Source: JAGQRJ01 sp041402045 (GTDB lineage: Bacteria; Planctomycetota; J058). From it: 64,000 nt of DNA. Below the pieces are notes generated by a model, which did no database searches, was not told the DNA's origin, and saw only the letters and a program-made list of their open reading frames with translations. Where the stretch lies: positions 56,595-120,594 of the forward strand of contig JAWKSZ010000018.1 in assembly GCA_041402045.1 (NCBI GenBank). The letters run 5' to 3'. A program made the position numbers and the translations under genes. Below are positions 8,513 to 17,344 of this stretch, piece after piece (within the stretch, counting starts at the first letter, position 1; the number at the start of each line of letters is the position of its first letter).

Positions 8513-8543
8513 CCTCCGAGCCTCGGACACCGAGGCTCGGAGG
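8513..8543 (+). promoter_or_regulatory. Hairpin masking the antiporter ribosome-binding site
   Basis: A perfect 13-bp stem, CCTCCGAGCCTCG (8513-8525) and CGAGGCTCGGAGG (8531-8543), closes on the loop GACAC. The right arm contains GGAGG at 8539-8543, six bases before the antiporter ATG at 8550, so the folded mRNA would hide its Shine-Dalgarno. It could act as a translational switch (ion, RNA or ribosome-dependent) or simply dampen expression. The structure is seen; the role is inferred. Confidence 0.6.
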
Positions 8544-8549
8544 GGGCCC

Positions 8550-10535
8550 ATGGGGATCGCGACCGACATCGTGTTCCTGGTGATCGCCGCGTTCGGCGGC
8601 GGTCTGCTCATGCAGCGCCTGGGTCAGCCCTTGATCCTGGGCTATATCGCCGCCGGGGTCGCCCTCGGCCCGCACACCGGCGGCGTGACCGTCTCCGACG
8701 TGCACCAGATCGAGCTCCTGGCGGAGATCGGGGTCGCGCTGCTGCTGTTCGCGCTGGGCCTCGAGTTCTCGCTCAAGGACCTCCAGCCCGTGAAGCGGAT
8801 CGCGCTGCTCGGGACCCCCCTCCAAATGGGGCTCACGATCGCGCTCGGGGTGGGGATCGGGCGCGCGCTGGACCTCGACTGGCGCTCCTCGCTCTGGCTG
8901 GGCGCGCTGATCGCGCTCTCCAGCACCATGGTGATCCTCAAGACCCTCATGAATCAGGGCTGGCTGGGGACCCTCTCGAGCAAGGTCATGATCGGCATGC
9001 TCGTGGTCCAAGACCTGGCCGTGGTCCCGCTCATGGTCGTGCTCCCCCAGCTCAACGACCCGGCGGTCGGGATCCCCGCGCTGGGCTTCGCCGCGCTCAA
9101 GGCCGGCGGGTTCCTCCTGGGCATGGTGCTCCTGGGGACGCGCCTGCTCCCCGCGCTCATGGCCGCGATCGCCCGGGTCAACTCCCGCGAGCTGTTCGTG
9201 CTCGCGATCACCGCGATCGGGCTCGGGGTCGGGCTGCTCACCTACCAGTTGGGGCTGTCCTTCGCCTTCGGCGCGTTCGTGGCCGGCATGGTGCTCAGCG
9301 AGTCGGACTACGGGCACCAGGCGCTCAGCGATATCGTCCCGGTCCGCGACCTGTTCGGGCTCCTGTTCTTCGCCTCGGTGGGCATGCTCCTCGACCCCGC
9401 GTTCCTGTTCGAGAACCTGGGCGCCGTGCTCGTGCTCCTGGTGGCGACCTCCCTGGGCAAGGGCCTGATCTTCGCCGGCCTCGCCTGGGCCTTCGGCTAC
9501 CGCAACGTGATCCCGCTGGCGGTGGGGCTCGGGCTGTTCCAGGTAGGCGAGTTCAGCTTCGTGTTGGCGAAGGTCGGGGTCGACACGCGCTCGATCTCCC
9601 ACGAGCTCTACTCGCTCGTGCTCACCACCGCGGTCCTGACCATGGTGCTCACCCCCCTGGTCTCGGGGCAGACCGCGCGGCTCTACGCGCTGCGCCGGCG
9701 CCTGTTCCAGCACGAGCCGCTGGAGACCCTGAACCTGCCCCCCGACGGGCTGCGCGACCACGTGGTCCTGGCCGGCGGGGGGCGCGTCGGCCAGCGCCTG
9801 GCCGAGGCCCTGCGCGGCCTCGGGCTGCGCTTCGTGGTGGTGGAGCTCGACCACCGCAGGGTCGAGCTGGCCAAGGCCGCGGGGCTGCCGGTGGTCTACG
9901 GGGACGCCAGCCAGGAGGTCGTGCTCGAGGCGGCGCAGATCGAGCACGCCTGCCTGCTCCTGGTCACGACCCCCGGCGTCGTGGTCGCGCGCTCGATCGT
10001 GGCCCACGCCCGTCGGCTGAACCCGGACTTGGACGTGGTCGCCCGCGCGGCGGAGGTCGAGCACGTGCCCGTGTTCCGTGAGCTGCAGGTCACCGAGGTC
10101 GTGCTCCCGGAGCTCGAGGCGAGCATTGAAATGCTGCGCCAGGCGCTCCTGCACCTGGAGGTGCCGGTCCCCGAGATCCAGCGCCAGGCCGACGCCATGC
10201 GCGACCGGGTGGCCCTGTGCTCGGTCGACCCCGCGCGCTACCGCACCCTGCACTCCATGCGCGCCGCCGAGCTGCAGTTCGGCGTGGAGTGGCTGCCAGT
10301 CCCCGCCCACAGCCCGCTGGTCGGGCAGAGCCTGGCGGCGAGCGCCGTGCGCAGCGCGACCGGGGCCTCGGTGGTGGGGGTGCTCCGCGGGGCGCACCTC
10401 GAGCCCAACCCCGCCTCGACCTTCGTGCTCGCGGCCGACGACCACCTCGCGGCGATCGGGACCGACGCGGCGCGCGCCGCGCTGCGCGAGCTCCTGAACC
10501 AGACGCCCCCGGCCGAGGAGCCGCCGGCCGACTGA
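8550..10535 (+). CDS. KefB/KefC-type monovalent cation:proton antiporter (CPA2) with TrkA domains
   Basis: This 661-residue protein exports K+ or Na+ in exchange for protons across the cytoplasmic membrane. About 12 hydrophobic spans occupy residues 1-385, including the conserved 'GYIAAGVALGPHTGG' and 'GLEFSLKDL' near the N-terminus and 'FFASVGMLLDP' near 275. A TrkA-N Rossmann domain begins near 402 ('HVVLAGGGRVGQRLAEAL', binding NAD(H)-type ligands) and a TrkA-C domain occupies about 560-650. This full form resembles ligand-gated Kef systems, but no ancillary KefF/KefG gene is next to it. Its stop codon abuts the stop of the convergent DUF445 gene with no intervening base. Confidence 0.93.
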   Translation: MGIATDIVFLVIAAFGGGLLMQRLGQPLILGYIAAGVALGPHTGGVTVSDVHQIELLAEIGVALLLFALGLEFSLKDLQPVKRIALLGTPLQMGLTIALGVGIGRALDLDWRSSLWLGALIALSSTMVILKTLMNQGWLGTLSSKVMIGMLVVQDLAVVPLMVVLPQLNDPAVGIPALGFAALKAGGFLLGMVLLGTRLLPALMAAIARVNSRELFVLAITAIGLGVGLLTYQLGLSFAFGAFVAGMVLSESDYGHQALSDIVPVRDLFGLLFFASVGMLLDPAFLFENLGAVLVLLVATSLGKGLIFAGLAWAFGYRNVIPLAVGLGLFQVGEFSFVLAKVGVDTRSISHELYSLVLTTAVLTMVLTPLVSGQTARLYALRRRLFQHEPLETLNLPPDGLRDHVVLAGGGRVGQRLAEALRGLGLRFVVVELDHRRVELAKAAGLPVVYGDASQEVVLEAAQIEHACLLLVTTPGVVVARSIVAHARRLNPDLDVVARAAEVEHVPVFRELQVTEVVLPELEASIEMLRQALLHLEVPVPEIQRQADAMRDRVALCSVDPARYRTLHSMRAAELQFGVEWLPVPAHSPLVGQSLAASAVRSATGASVVGVLRGAHLEPNPASTFVLAADDHLAAIGTDAARAALRELLNQTPPAEEPPAD

Positions 10536-11717
10536 CTACTCCGCGGGCTCGGCCGGAGGCGCGAGCGCGTCCTGGGTCGTGCGGTCCTTGACCAGCGGGT
10601 AGACCGCGAGGTCGACCAACACCGCGAGCACGGCGAGCAGGGTCAGGACCACGATCGACTGCCAGGGCCACACGATCACCGTGCCTCCGACGAGGCCCAG
10701 GAGTCCGCCCAGCAGGGTAATGAACGAGAGCTTGTCGTCGGAGAACTCGCGGAAGCCGGTCTCCAGCTCGTCGGCGGTCACGGTGCTCAACTGCTCGAGC
10801 ACGATCGCGCGCACGTCGACCTCGCGCACGAGGCCCATGAGCATGGTCGAGAGCACGCGGTCGATCGCCTCCTGGCGCTCCTCGAGGGTCCGCGGCAGCC
10901 GGCTCAGCACGCCGTCGGCCTCGCCCAGCGCGGCGCGCACCGACTCGGGCAGCTCCTCGATCTCGCGATTCAAGAGCTCGATCAACGGCGCCTGCCAGGT
11001 GCGCTTGAGCTTCTTGACCACCCAGCTCTTGAACGCGGTCCCGCCCAGGTCCTCCAGCGAGCGCTCGGCGCGCCGCGCGGCGCGTTCGCGGAACGCGGCG
11101 TCGGCGGTCAGGTCGCCCACGTAGGTCAGGAGCATGGACTCCAGGTCCTGGCGGAACTCCGCCTGCTTGACCACGTAGCGCAGCTTCTCGATCAGGCCGT
11201 CGGTGAAGCGGTGCACGACCCGCGACTCGACGATCTTCTGCTCGATCAGCTCTTCGTTGATCAGGTTCTTGAGCACCTCGTCGGCGACCTTCTGGATCAA
11301 CTGGTCGCGCTGGGACGGGATCAGGCCCTGGCCGAACACCGGGCGCGGCTCCCGCGGCCAGAACAGCATCTTGATCGCGACCCAGTTGGTGCCGAACCCA
11401 ATGATCCCCGCCACCGCGCAGGAGCGGATCAGCTCGGCCTCGAAGTCCCAGTAGAAGCTGAACAGGAACAGCGCCGCGCACACCGGGAGGAAGACCTTGA
11501 GGCTCAGGCGCAGGCCCCAGCCGGTCTGGAACGCGAGGGACTCGATCGTGAGCGGGTTGGCCCGGGGCCGGCTGGGGTCGAAGGGGAGCTGGGTCTCGCG
11601 GTGCACCACCAGCCGGCGGTACTTCTCGAACAGCTCCAGGAAGCGCAGGGGCTTGACCCCGTCCACCCACGACGGGCGGCGCAGGCGCGGGGTCGCGTCG
11701 TCGGCGGGCTCGTTCAC
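10536..11717 (-). CDS. DUF445 family membrane protein
   Basis: This 393-residue protein carries hydrophobic spans near residues 75-95 and 100-125 and two close together near the C-terminus ('LITLLGGLLGLVGGTVIVW', 'IVVLTLLAVLAVLVDLAVYPL'). Between them is a long amphipathic helical region. Conserved DUF445 features are 'GFGTNWVAIKMLFWP', 'FGQGLIPSQRDQL' and 'VVHRF'. Bacillus YheB belongs to this family; the molecular function is unknown. The start codon is ATG 11717, 64 bases from the divergent selO start, so the two probably share a promoter region containing TACACT (11728-11733 on the minus strand). Confidence 0.88.
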   Translation of the reverse strand: MNEPADDATPRLRRPSWVDGVKPLRFLELFEKYRRLVVHRETQLPFDPSRPRANPLTIESLAFQTGWGLRLSLKVFLPVCAALFLFSFYWDFEAELIRSCAVAGIIGFGTNWVAIKMLFWPREPRPVFGQGLIPSQRDQLIQKVADEVLKNLINEELIEQKIVESRVVHRFTDGLIEKLRYVVKQAEFRQDLESMLLTYVGDLTADAAFRERAARRAERSLEDLGGTAFKSWVVKKLKRTWQAPLIELLNREIEELPESVRAALGEADGVLSRLPRTLEERQEAIDRVLSTMLMGLVREVDVRAIVLEQLSTVTADELETGFREFSDDKLSFITLLGGLLGLVGGTVIVWPWQSIVVLTLLAVLAVLVDLAVYPLVKDRTTQDALAPPAEPAE

Positions 11718-11781
11718 CGGGAGAGTGTAGCCTCCGCCGTCCCAGGGTTGACCCCCGACCGGCGGCGTCGATCATGAGCGC

Positions 11782-13299
11782 GTGAGCCCCTCCTCCCTGG
11801 CGGACCTGCGCGTCGTCGCGCGCTACGCCACCCTGCCCTCCGACCTCTACTCCCGGGTGCGCCCGCGCCCCCTGGCCGGCGCCGAGCTCCTGCACGTGGA
11901 CGAGGACGTGGCCCGCACGCTGGGCCTCGACCCCGCGCGCCTCGACCGCGCCGAGCTGACCGCGCTCCTCGCCGGCGCGGCCACGCTCCCGGGCGCGGAG
12001 CCCCTGGCCCAGGCCTACAGCGGGCACCAGTTCGGGGTCTACGTCCCCCGGCTGGGGGACGGGCGCGCGATCCTCCTGGCGCAGGTCGAGGTCGGCGCCG
12101 AGGTGTGGGACCTGCACCTCAAGGGCGCGGGGCCGACGGAGTATTCCCGGGGGGGCGACGGGCGCGCGGTGCTGCGCTCGACGGTGCGCGAGTATCTGGC
12201 GGGGATCGCGCTCCACGGGCTGGGGATCCCCACCACCCGCGCCCTGGCGCTGGCGCGCTCTCAGACCCCGGTCTACCGCGAGCAGCCCGAGACCGGAGCC
12301 ACGCTGCTCCGCGTCGCCCCCAGCCACCTGCGCTTCGGGACGGTGGAGTTCGCCGCCTACGCGCGCCGCGAGCACCTGCCCGCGCTCCTCGAGCGCGCGG
12401 TGGCCTGGCACTTCCCCGAGCTCGAGGCCCTCGAGCCCGGGCCCGCGCGCACCCGGGCCCTGCTGGAGGAGGTCGCCCGGCGCACCGCAGACCTCGTCGC
12501 CCAGTGGCAGGCGGTCGGGTTCTGCCACGGCGTGCTCAACACCGACAACCTCTCGCTCCTCGGGCTGACCCTCGACTACGGGCCCTACGGCTTCCTCGAC
12601 GGCTTCGACCTGGCCCACGTGTGCAACCACTCGGACCACCTCGGCCGCTACCGCTACGAGCGCCAGCCCGAGGTCGGGCTCTGGAACCTGGGCCGGCTGG
12701 CTCAGGCCCTGCGTCGCCTGCCCCCGGAGCGCGAGGACCCCGCCGCGGCGGTGACCCTCGAGCTCGAGGACGCCCAGGCCGCCCTCGACGGCTACGGCGC
12801 GCGCTACCTCGAGCGGACCCTCGCGCTCCTGGGCGCGAAGCTCGGGCTGCGCGAGGCCCCCGCCGCGGACGACGAGCTCGTGGGCGAGCTCTACGACCTG
12901 CTGCAGGCGTCCGGCGCCGACTACACCCGCACCTTCCGCGCCCTGGGGCAGGCGACCCCCGACGACCCCGGGCCCCTGGCCCAGGAGTTCGTCGGGCACC
13001 GCGAGCACCTCGACGCCTGGCTCGGCGGCTACTGGCAGCGCCAGGCCCGCGAGGGCCGCGCGACCGGCGAGGGCGCGCGCGAGCGCCAGGCCGCCATGCG
13101 CGCGGTCAACCCCGCCCGCGTGCTGCGCAACCACCTCGCGCAGCGCGCGATCGAGGCCGCCGAGGCCGGCGACCCCAGCGAGCTCGCGCGCCTGGCGCGC
13201 GCGCTGCGCGACCCCTTCGTCGACGCCCCCGAGTTCTGCGCCTACTCCGCCGCCCCCGCCCCCGACCAGCGCGGGATCGCGGTCAGCTGCAGCTCCTAA
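11782..13299 (+). CDS. selO: Protein adenylyltransferase SelO (YdiU)
   Basis: This 505-residue pseudokinase-fold enzyme transfers AMP from ATP to Ser, Thr or Tyr of target proteins. Hallmarks are 'YSGHQFGVYVPRLGDGRA' near residue 75, 'LKGAGPTEYSRGGDGRA' near 113, 'HGVLNTDN' near 250 (catalytic Asp and Asn) and 'LDYGPYGFLD' near 265 (the DFG equivalent). The C-terminus ends 'AVSCSS', matching the conserved cysteine-containing tail used for redox control in Escherichia coli SelO. The start is GTG 11782; an ATG at 11774 is blocked by a stop. Length is near the family norm (about 480). It is divergent from the DUF445 gene and convergent with the RING gene. Confidence 0.95.
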   Translation: MSPSSLADLRVVARYATLPSDLYSRVRPRPLAGAELLHVDEDVARTLGLDPARLDRAELTALLAGAATLPGAEPLAQAYSGHQFGVYVPRLGDGRAILLAQVEVGAEVWDLHLKGAGPTEYSRGGDGRAVLRSTVREYLAGIALHGLGIPTTRALALARSQTPVYREQPETGATLLRVAPSHLRFGTVEFAAYARREHLPALLERAVAWHFPELEALEPGPARTRALLEEVARRTADLVAQWQAVGFCHGVLNTDNLSLLGLTLDYGPYGFLDGFDLAHVCNHSDHLGRYRYERQPEVGLWNLGRLAQALRRLPPEREDPAAAVTLELEDAQAALDGYGARYLERTLALLGAKLGLREAPAADDELVGELYDLLQASGADYTRTFRALGQATPDDPGPLAQEFVGHREHLDAWLGGYWQRQAREGRATGEGARERQAAMRAVNPARVLRNHLAQRAIEAAEAGDPSELARLARALRDPFVDAPEFCAYSAAPAPDQRGIAVSCSS

Positions 13300-13388
13300 C
13301 TGAAGAGGCGCGATTCCGAGTGCTCGCGCTCCGCGTTCACGCTACGGATCTCAGCACCGCGAGCACTCGAACTCGCGCTCTTCAGTTA
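13297..13388. terminator. Large imperfect inverted repeat at selO end
   Basis: Arms of about 31 bases (13297-13327 and 13358-13388) pair almost fully around a 30-base loop. The left arm begins with the selO stop codon. Outer arms read TAACTGAAGAG and CTCTTCAGTTA; inner arms CGAGTGCTCGCG and CGCGAGCACTCG. It is suited to stop transcription from either side. Confidence 0.6.
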
Positions 13389-13577
13389 CTACTCAGACGC
13401 TCCGCCTCACGAGTGCGGGCAGGAGCTGCTCGGGACCCGAGATCTCGAGCGGGCTGGAGGGGCACGGCTGCGCACGAAGCGGAGCATTGAAGGAGTACCT
13501 GGAAGGCAGGAGTTCGCGACGTCGCGACCGACTCAGTTCGCGAACCTCTGCCACCGTGCAGGCGACGTCGCGGAATG
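13389..13577. other. Gap between two convergent hairpins, no gene seen
   Basis: This 189-base stretch contains a smaller inverted match, 'GTTCGCGACGTCGCGA' near 13512 against 'GTTCGCGAAC' near 13536, but no supportable reading frame. Together with the flanking palindromes it makes the selO/RING junction a 370-bp structured intergenic region. Confidence 0.4.
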
Positions 13578-13665
13578 GCTCCGCCGAGTCGGGACCGCGC
13601 CTTGGGGGATGGGCGCAGACGAGCTGCGCCCATCCCCTACGGCAACGGTCCCGACTCGGCGGAGC
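13578..13665. terminator. Nested perfect palindrome at RING gene end
   Basis: An outer perfect 20-bp stem (13578-13597 with 13646-13665) encloses an inner perfect 14-bp stem (GGGGATGGGCGCAG at 13605-13618 with CTGCGCCCATCCCC at 13624-13637). The right part lies inside the coding sequence and encodes the last residues of the RING protein. It is a likely bidirectional stop. Confidence 0.65.
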
Positions 13666-16201
13666 TCGACCCGTGCGCCAGCACGCGCGCGGTGAGGTCC
13701 GAGGCCGCGAGGCGGGTCACGCCGGCCGGGAGGTTCTGCTGCCACCACAGGGCGTAGACCTCGCTCCCCGGGGGCGGCGAGCACAGGTCGTCCTCGCGTC
13801 CGGCGACGAGGAGCGGCCCCCCGGGCGGCTCGACCTCGCCCAGGGAGCCGTCGTCCGGGCCGTCGCTGCGCAGGCGCTCCCAGAACGCGAGGGGCGCCTC
13901 GTCGGCCCGGCGCGCGTAGCGGGTCACCTCGCCGCTGGGGCGCAGGACCTGGACCTGCGCCGCGCGCAGCGCGGAGAGCGTGGCCACGTCCCACAGCGTG
14001 GGCCGCGCCCCGACGCCGAAGTAGGCCTCGAGGTCGCGCCCGAGCTGGGCCAGCTTGCCGCGGTGCCCGCGCACCGAGTGGATCTGCGACTCCGGCGCGA
14101 GGTTCAGCCCCAGCCAGCGCAGGCGCCGGCGCTCGAGGTCGATCAGCACCGGCAGCGCGACCTTCGTCTGCCCGCGGAGGTCGAAGCGCTGGACCACCCC
14201 CCGCGGGTCGAAGGCCTGCTCGGTCTCGCCGTGGAGCGCCAGCAGCCCGGCGAAGGCCTCCTCCAGCGCGTCGAAGGCCACGTCGTTGAACGAGAGCACG
14301 ACCAGCAGCGCGTAGCGCGCGCGCTGCTCGGCCAGCGCCTCGAGGTCGAGGTCGAGGAACTCCGACGCCCCCTTGGGCGGCGGCGCGCTGGTGAAGTCGC
14401 CGGAGTGCACCGCGGCGTCCCCCAGCCGCAGCTGGGTGTAGTCGCAGAGCCCGACGAAGCACCAGTCCCGGTCGTAGAGCGCGAGGGACAGGTCGAGGTC
14501 GACGCGACGGTTCTCGGGCTGACACCAGTGCAGGAACGCGCGGAAGCGGTCGCCGGGCACGTCCAGCTCGCTGCCCCGCGGCACGTCGACCAGCGCCCGC
14601 GCGGCGCTGCGCTCGCTCAGCGGGAGCAGCAGGTCACGCAGCCCGGCGTCGAGCACCGCGCCGGCCAGCGGGGGGCCCGCGCTCGCGCGCCGCACCAGCT
14701 CCGCGGCGAGCACCGCCCGCGCTCGAGCGATCGCGTCCGCCGTCAACAGCGGCCGGTCGTCCGCCTGGGACCACACCACCGACGCCTGACCCTTGGGGAA
14801 GAACACGCGCCGCGGGAAGGGCGCCGTGCGCGGACCGAGGGCCGCCCACACCCCGAGCACGAGGGGCCCTGCCGCCCGCGCCGCGGCCGCGCCGAGGGCC
14901 TCGAGCAGCCGCGGCTCGAGCGCGGGCTGCTCGTGGAGCACGCGGCGCAGGAGGTGGTCGGCGCGGCGCAAGAGCTCCCCCGGCCGCGCCGCGAGCGCCT
15001 CCAGCGCCGCCTCCAACTCGCCCCGACGCAGGGCCTCCTCCACCCGGTGCCCCCACCCGCGGTAGACGAGCCGTCCGTCGCGCTCCTCGACCCCGGGCAC
15101 CTCCGCCGCGCTCGCGCGCAGGCGCTCACCGAGGGCGCCGCGCAGCGGCGTGCGCCGCACCACCGCGAAGGCCAGGGCCACCTGGGGGAGCTGGCGCTGG
15201 CGCTCGAAGGGGTGCAGGGTCTCCCCCGCGCGCTTCCAGCGCTCGGGGTGCCGGCGCAGGTCCTCGATCAACGCCGCCGGCGCCTGCCGCCCGAGGAGCT
15301 CGAGCAGTCCGCGCCGCAGAGCCGGGGCAGGAGGGAAGGTGTGCACCGGCCCCACGAGCCCCGGGTCCTGGCCTCGAGCGCGGTCAGCAGGCGCTAGCAC
15401 GTCGGTCGCCGTGCGCAGGTGCGACGCGAGGGCGGCGAGGGTCGCGGCGGCCTCGGTCGGCGCGGCCTCGAGCAGGCTCGCCCCAGCCACTGCCGCGCTC
15501 TCCTTGACCGCGATCCGCGCCGGGAACCAGCCCAGCGCTCGGGGTCCGACCGCGGTGAGGGTCGCCGCCAGGTCGGCCCGGTCCTGCGGCGAGAGCGGGG
15601 TCGCGCGCGCGAGGAGCTGGCGCACCAGCCGCTCTGCGGCGGCGTCGGGGGAGTCGCCGAGCTGGAGGAGCGTCAGGCTCAGGGGCGGCAGCGGGCGCTT
15701 CGTCCCCTGAGGACGGCCCGCGAAGGGCGCCTCGGCGGCGAGGCGCTGCCCGCACGCGGCGCAGGCGCCGGCGTCGTCCCAGCAGTCGCGACACACCAGG
15801 TGCCCGCAGGGATCGAGCACCTCGACCCGCCGCTTCTCGCCGCACACGAGGCAGGGCTGCAGCGGCTCGCGGGCGAGCCAGGCCAGCACGCGCTCCTTGG
15901 TGCGCAGGGGCGCGAGCTGCGGCGTCGCCGCAGGGAACGCCGCGTAGAGCGGGCCGTGCTGACGGTGCGCGCCGACCTCGGCGGACAGCGCCTCGTGCAG
16001 CTCCACCCCCAGGGCCTCGGCCTGGGCGTGGGGCAGCGCGCGCCAGGCGGCGACCAGGGGCGCCGCCAACACGAACCCCAGCTCGAGCAGGCGCCCTTCC
16101 CGCGTCGCCGCGTCCCAGGCCACGCTGGGCACGCCCGGCCCCGGGTCGGGCAAGAACACGCGCCGCTCACGCCGGAGGAACAGAGCGCGGAGGGCGTGCA
16201 T
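13637..16201 (-). CDS. Large RING-finger protein, MXAN_6230/SCO0854-like, with TerD-like C-terminal region
   Basis: This 854-residue protein carries a classic C3HC4 RING near residues 112-146: 'CLVC', then Cys, 'CGH', 'CRDC' and finally 'CAAC'. RING domains bind two zinc ions and in eukaryotes recruit E2 enzymes. The rest is long and helical, with a later segment (about 575-720) that has the 'VDLDLSLALYD...FVGLCDYTQLRLG...HSGDFTSAPPPKGASEFLDLDL' pattern of TerD-type stress proteins. The order (conserved N-terminus, RING, helical core, TerD-like) matches my memory of the MXAN_6230/SCO0854 group known from myxobacteria and Streptomyces. ATG 16201 is chosen because the conserved 'MHALRALFLRRERRVFLP' follows it. 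No ubiquitin-like or E1/E2 gene is nearby. Confidence 0.82.
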   Translation of the reverse strand: MHALRALFLRRERRVFLPDPGPGVPSVAWDAATREGRLLELGFVLAAPLVAAWRALPHAQAEALGVELHEALSAEVGAHRQHGPLYAAFPAATPQLAPLRTKERVLAWLAREPLQPCLVCGEKRRVEVLDPCGHLVCRDCWDDAGACAACGQRLAAEAPFAGRPQGTKRPLPPLSLTLLQLGDSPDAAAERLVRQLLARATPLSPQDRADLAATLTAVGPRALGWFPARIAVKESAAVAGASLLEAAPTEAAATLAALASHLRTATDVLAPADRARGQDPGLVGPVHTFPPAPALRRGLLELLGRQAPAALIEDLRRHPERWKRAGETLHPFERQRQLPQVALAFAVVRRTPLRGALGERLRASAAEVPGVEERDGRLVYRGWGHRVEEALRRGELEAALEALAARPGELLRRADHLLRRVLHEQPALEPRLLEALGAAAARAAGPLVLGVWAALGPRTAPFPRRVFFPKGQASVVWSQADDRPLLTADAIARARAVLAAELVRRASAGPPLAGAVLDAGLRDLLLPLSERSAARALVDVPRGSELDVPGDRFRAFLHWCQPENRRVDLDLSLALYDRDWCFVGLCDYTQLRLGDAAVHSGDFTSAPPPKGASEFLDLDLEALAEQRARYALLVVLSFNDVAFDALEEAFAGLLALHGETEQAFDPRGVVQRFDLRGQTKVALPVLIDLERRRLRWLGLNLAPESQIHSVRGHRGKLAQLGRDLEAYFGVGARPTLWDVATLSALRAAQVQVLRPSGEVTRYARRADEAPLAFWERLRSDGPDDGSLGEVEPPGGPLLVAGREDDLCSPPPGSEVYALWWQQNLPAGVTRLAASDLTARVLAHGSSSAESGPLP

Positions 16202-16349
16202 GGGCCGGGCCTCGAGGGACGGGGTGGGGAGCGGGCGCACTACCGTTGAACAGAGAAGGAAGCACGCCCCGGGTTGCCCCGTATGCCACCCCAGGAGCAC
16301 CCTAGCCCGGACCGCGGACGCCGTCCAGCCGAGCGGGTCCTGACGGAGA

Positions 16350-17240
16350 CTAGCGCAGGGGCTGCGCGCGCATGTGGCGGGCCAGCTCCTGGAACACCGC
16401 GATCCGCGGGTCCTCGGCGCGGAACAGCAGGCGGAACGTGTCGGCGCGGGGGGTGACCTTCGTGAACACCTCGACCAGCCGGCCGGCGGCGAGGTCCGGC
16501 GCGACCTGGTAGCGCGGGAGCACCGCGACCCCGCGCCCGCGGACCACGAGCCAGCGGATCGCGGCGATCGTGCCCATGACGAGCACTCGCCCGAAGCGCA
16601 CGCGCTCGGGCGCAGCGCTCTGCCAGTAGCCGAACAGGGGCAGGCTGCGGTGCGCGTCGATCAGGGTGTGCTCGAGGGCGTGGGCCGCGCGCGAGAGCGG
16701 GTGCCGGGCCAGGGCCTTCGGCGCGGCGACGAAGGCGTAGTCCTCCTGGTGCAAAGGCAGCGCGTCGAGCTTGGGGTCCGAGACCTGGCGCGAGGAGACC
16801 GCGCAGTCGATCTCGCTCCCGCGCACGCGCAGCTCGAGGTCCGGGCCCGAGCTCACGTAGAGGTGCAGCGTCAGGTGCGGGAGCGCGCGCTCGAGCTTGC
16901 CGAGCATGGGCAGGATCCAGCTCATGCCCAGCTCATGCCGCGTGCCGAGCACGAGCTCCAGGGGCGCCGGCCCCCCTTCGCCGCGGGCCGCGCGCACGCA
17001 GGCCTCTCCGGCGGCGAGGGCCACGCGCGCGGGCTCCACGAGGCTCAACCCCGCGGTGGTCAGCTCCACCCGCCGCGTGGTGCGCAGGAACAGCTCGACC
17101 CCGAGCTCACGCTCGAGCTGTTGGATCCGCTTGCCGAGGGCGGCCGGCGTGAGGTGCACCGCCTGCGCGGCCTCGCGGAAGTTCAGCCGGCGCGCCGCCT
17201 CGAGGAAGCAGCGCAGGGACTCGGGGTCGGGGCTCGCCAC
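16350..17240 (-). CDS. LysR-family transcriptional regulator
   Basis: This 296-residue regulator has an N-terminal winged helix (residues 6-65: 'LRCFLEAARRLNFREAAQ', 'LTPAALGKRIQQLERELG', 'LFLRTTRRVELT') and a periplasmic-binding-like effector domain (about 90-290). GTG 17240 is preceded by AGGAGG. It is transcribed away from an intradiol dioxygenase gene, the usual arrangement for a LysR protein that controls its neighbour in response to a substrate or product. A candidate operator lies in the shared 104-base gap. Confidence 0.93.
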   Translation of the reverse strand: MASPDPESLRCFLEAARRLNFREAAQAVHLTPAALGKRIQQLERELGVELFLRTTRRVELTTAGLSLVEPARVALAAGEACVRAARGEGGPAPLELVLGTRHELGMSWILPMLGKLERALPHLTLHLYVSSGPDLELRVRGSEIDCAVSSRQVSDPKLDALPLHQEDYAFVAAPKALARHPLSRAAHALEHTLIDAHRSLPLFGYWQSAAPERVRFGRVLVMGTIAAIRWLVVRGRGVAVLPRYQVAPDLAAGRLVEVFTKVTPRADTFRLLFRAEDPRIAVFQELARHMRAQPLR

Positions 17241-17273
17241 CCTTGCGTCCTCCTGGGAAACAATCGAGTAGCG

Positions 17274-17289
17274 AGAGATTCTATTCTCT
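17274..17289. promoter_or_regulatory. Candidate LysR operator
   Basis: AGAGA-N6-TCTCT is a perfect 5-bp dyad in the unusually AT-rich piece of the regulator/dioxygenase gap. Nearby 'ATTCTATTCTCTTTATTCC' is the most AT-rich stretch in this part of the window and may hold the dioxygenase promoter. The match to the LysR T-N11-A consensus is only approximate. Confidence 0.45.
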
Positions 17290-17344
17290 TTATTCCGCGG
17301 AGGCCCTAGCTTCAGGCCAACGAGAAGGCCAAGCAGGTGACCCC

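Noticed and set aside
10090..13134. Long minus-strand frame across selO and the DUF445 gene.
   Set aside because: It spans two real genes in other frames and reads as low-complexity sequence apart from overlaps.
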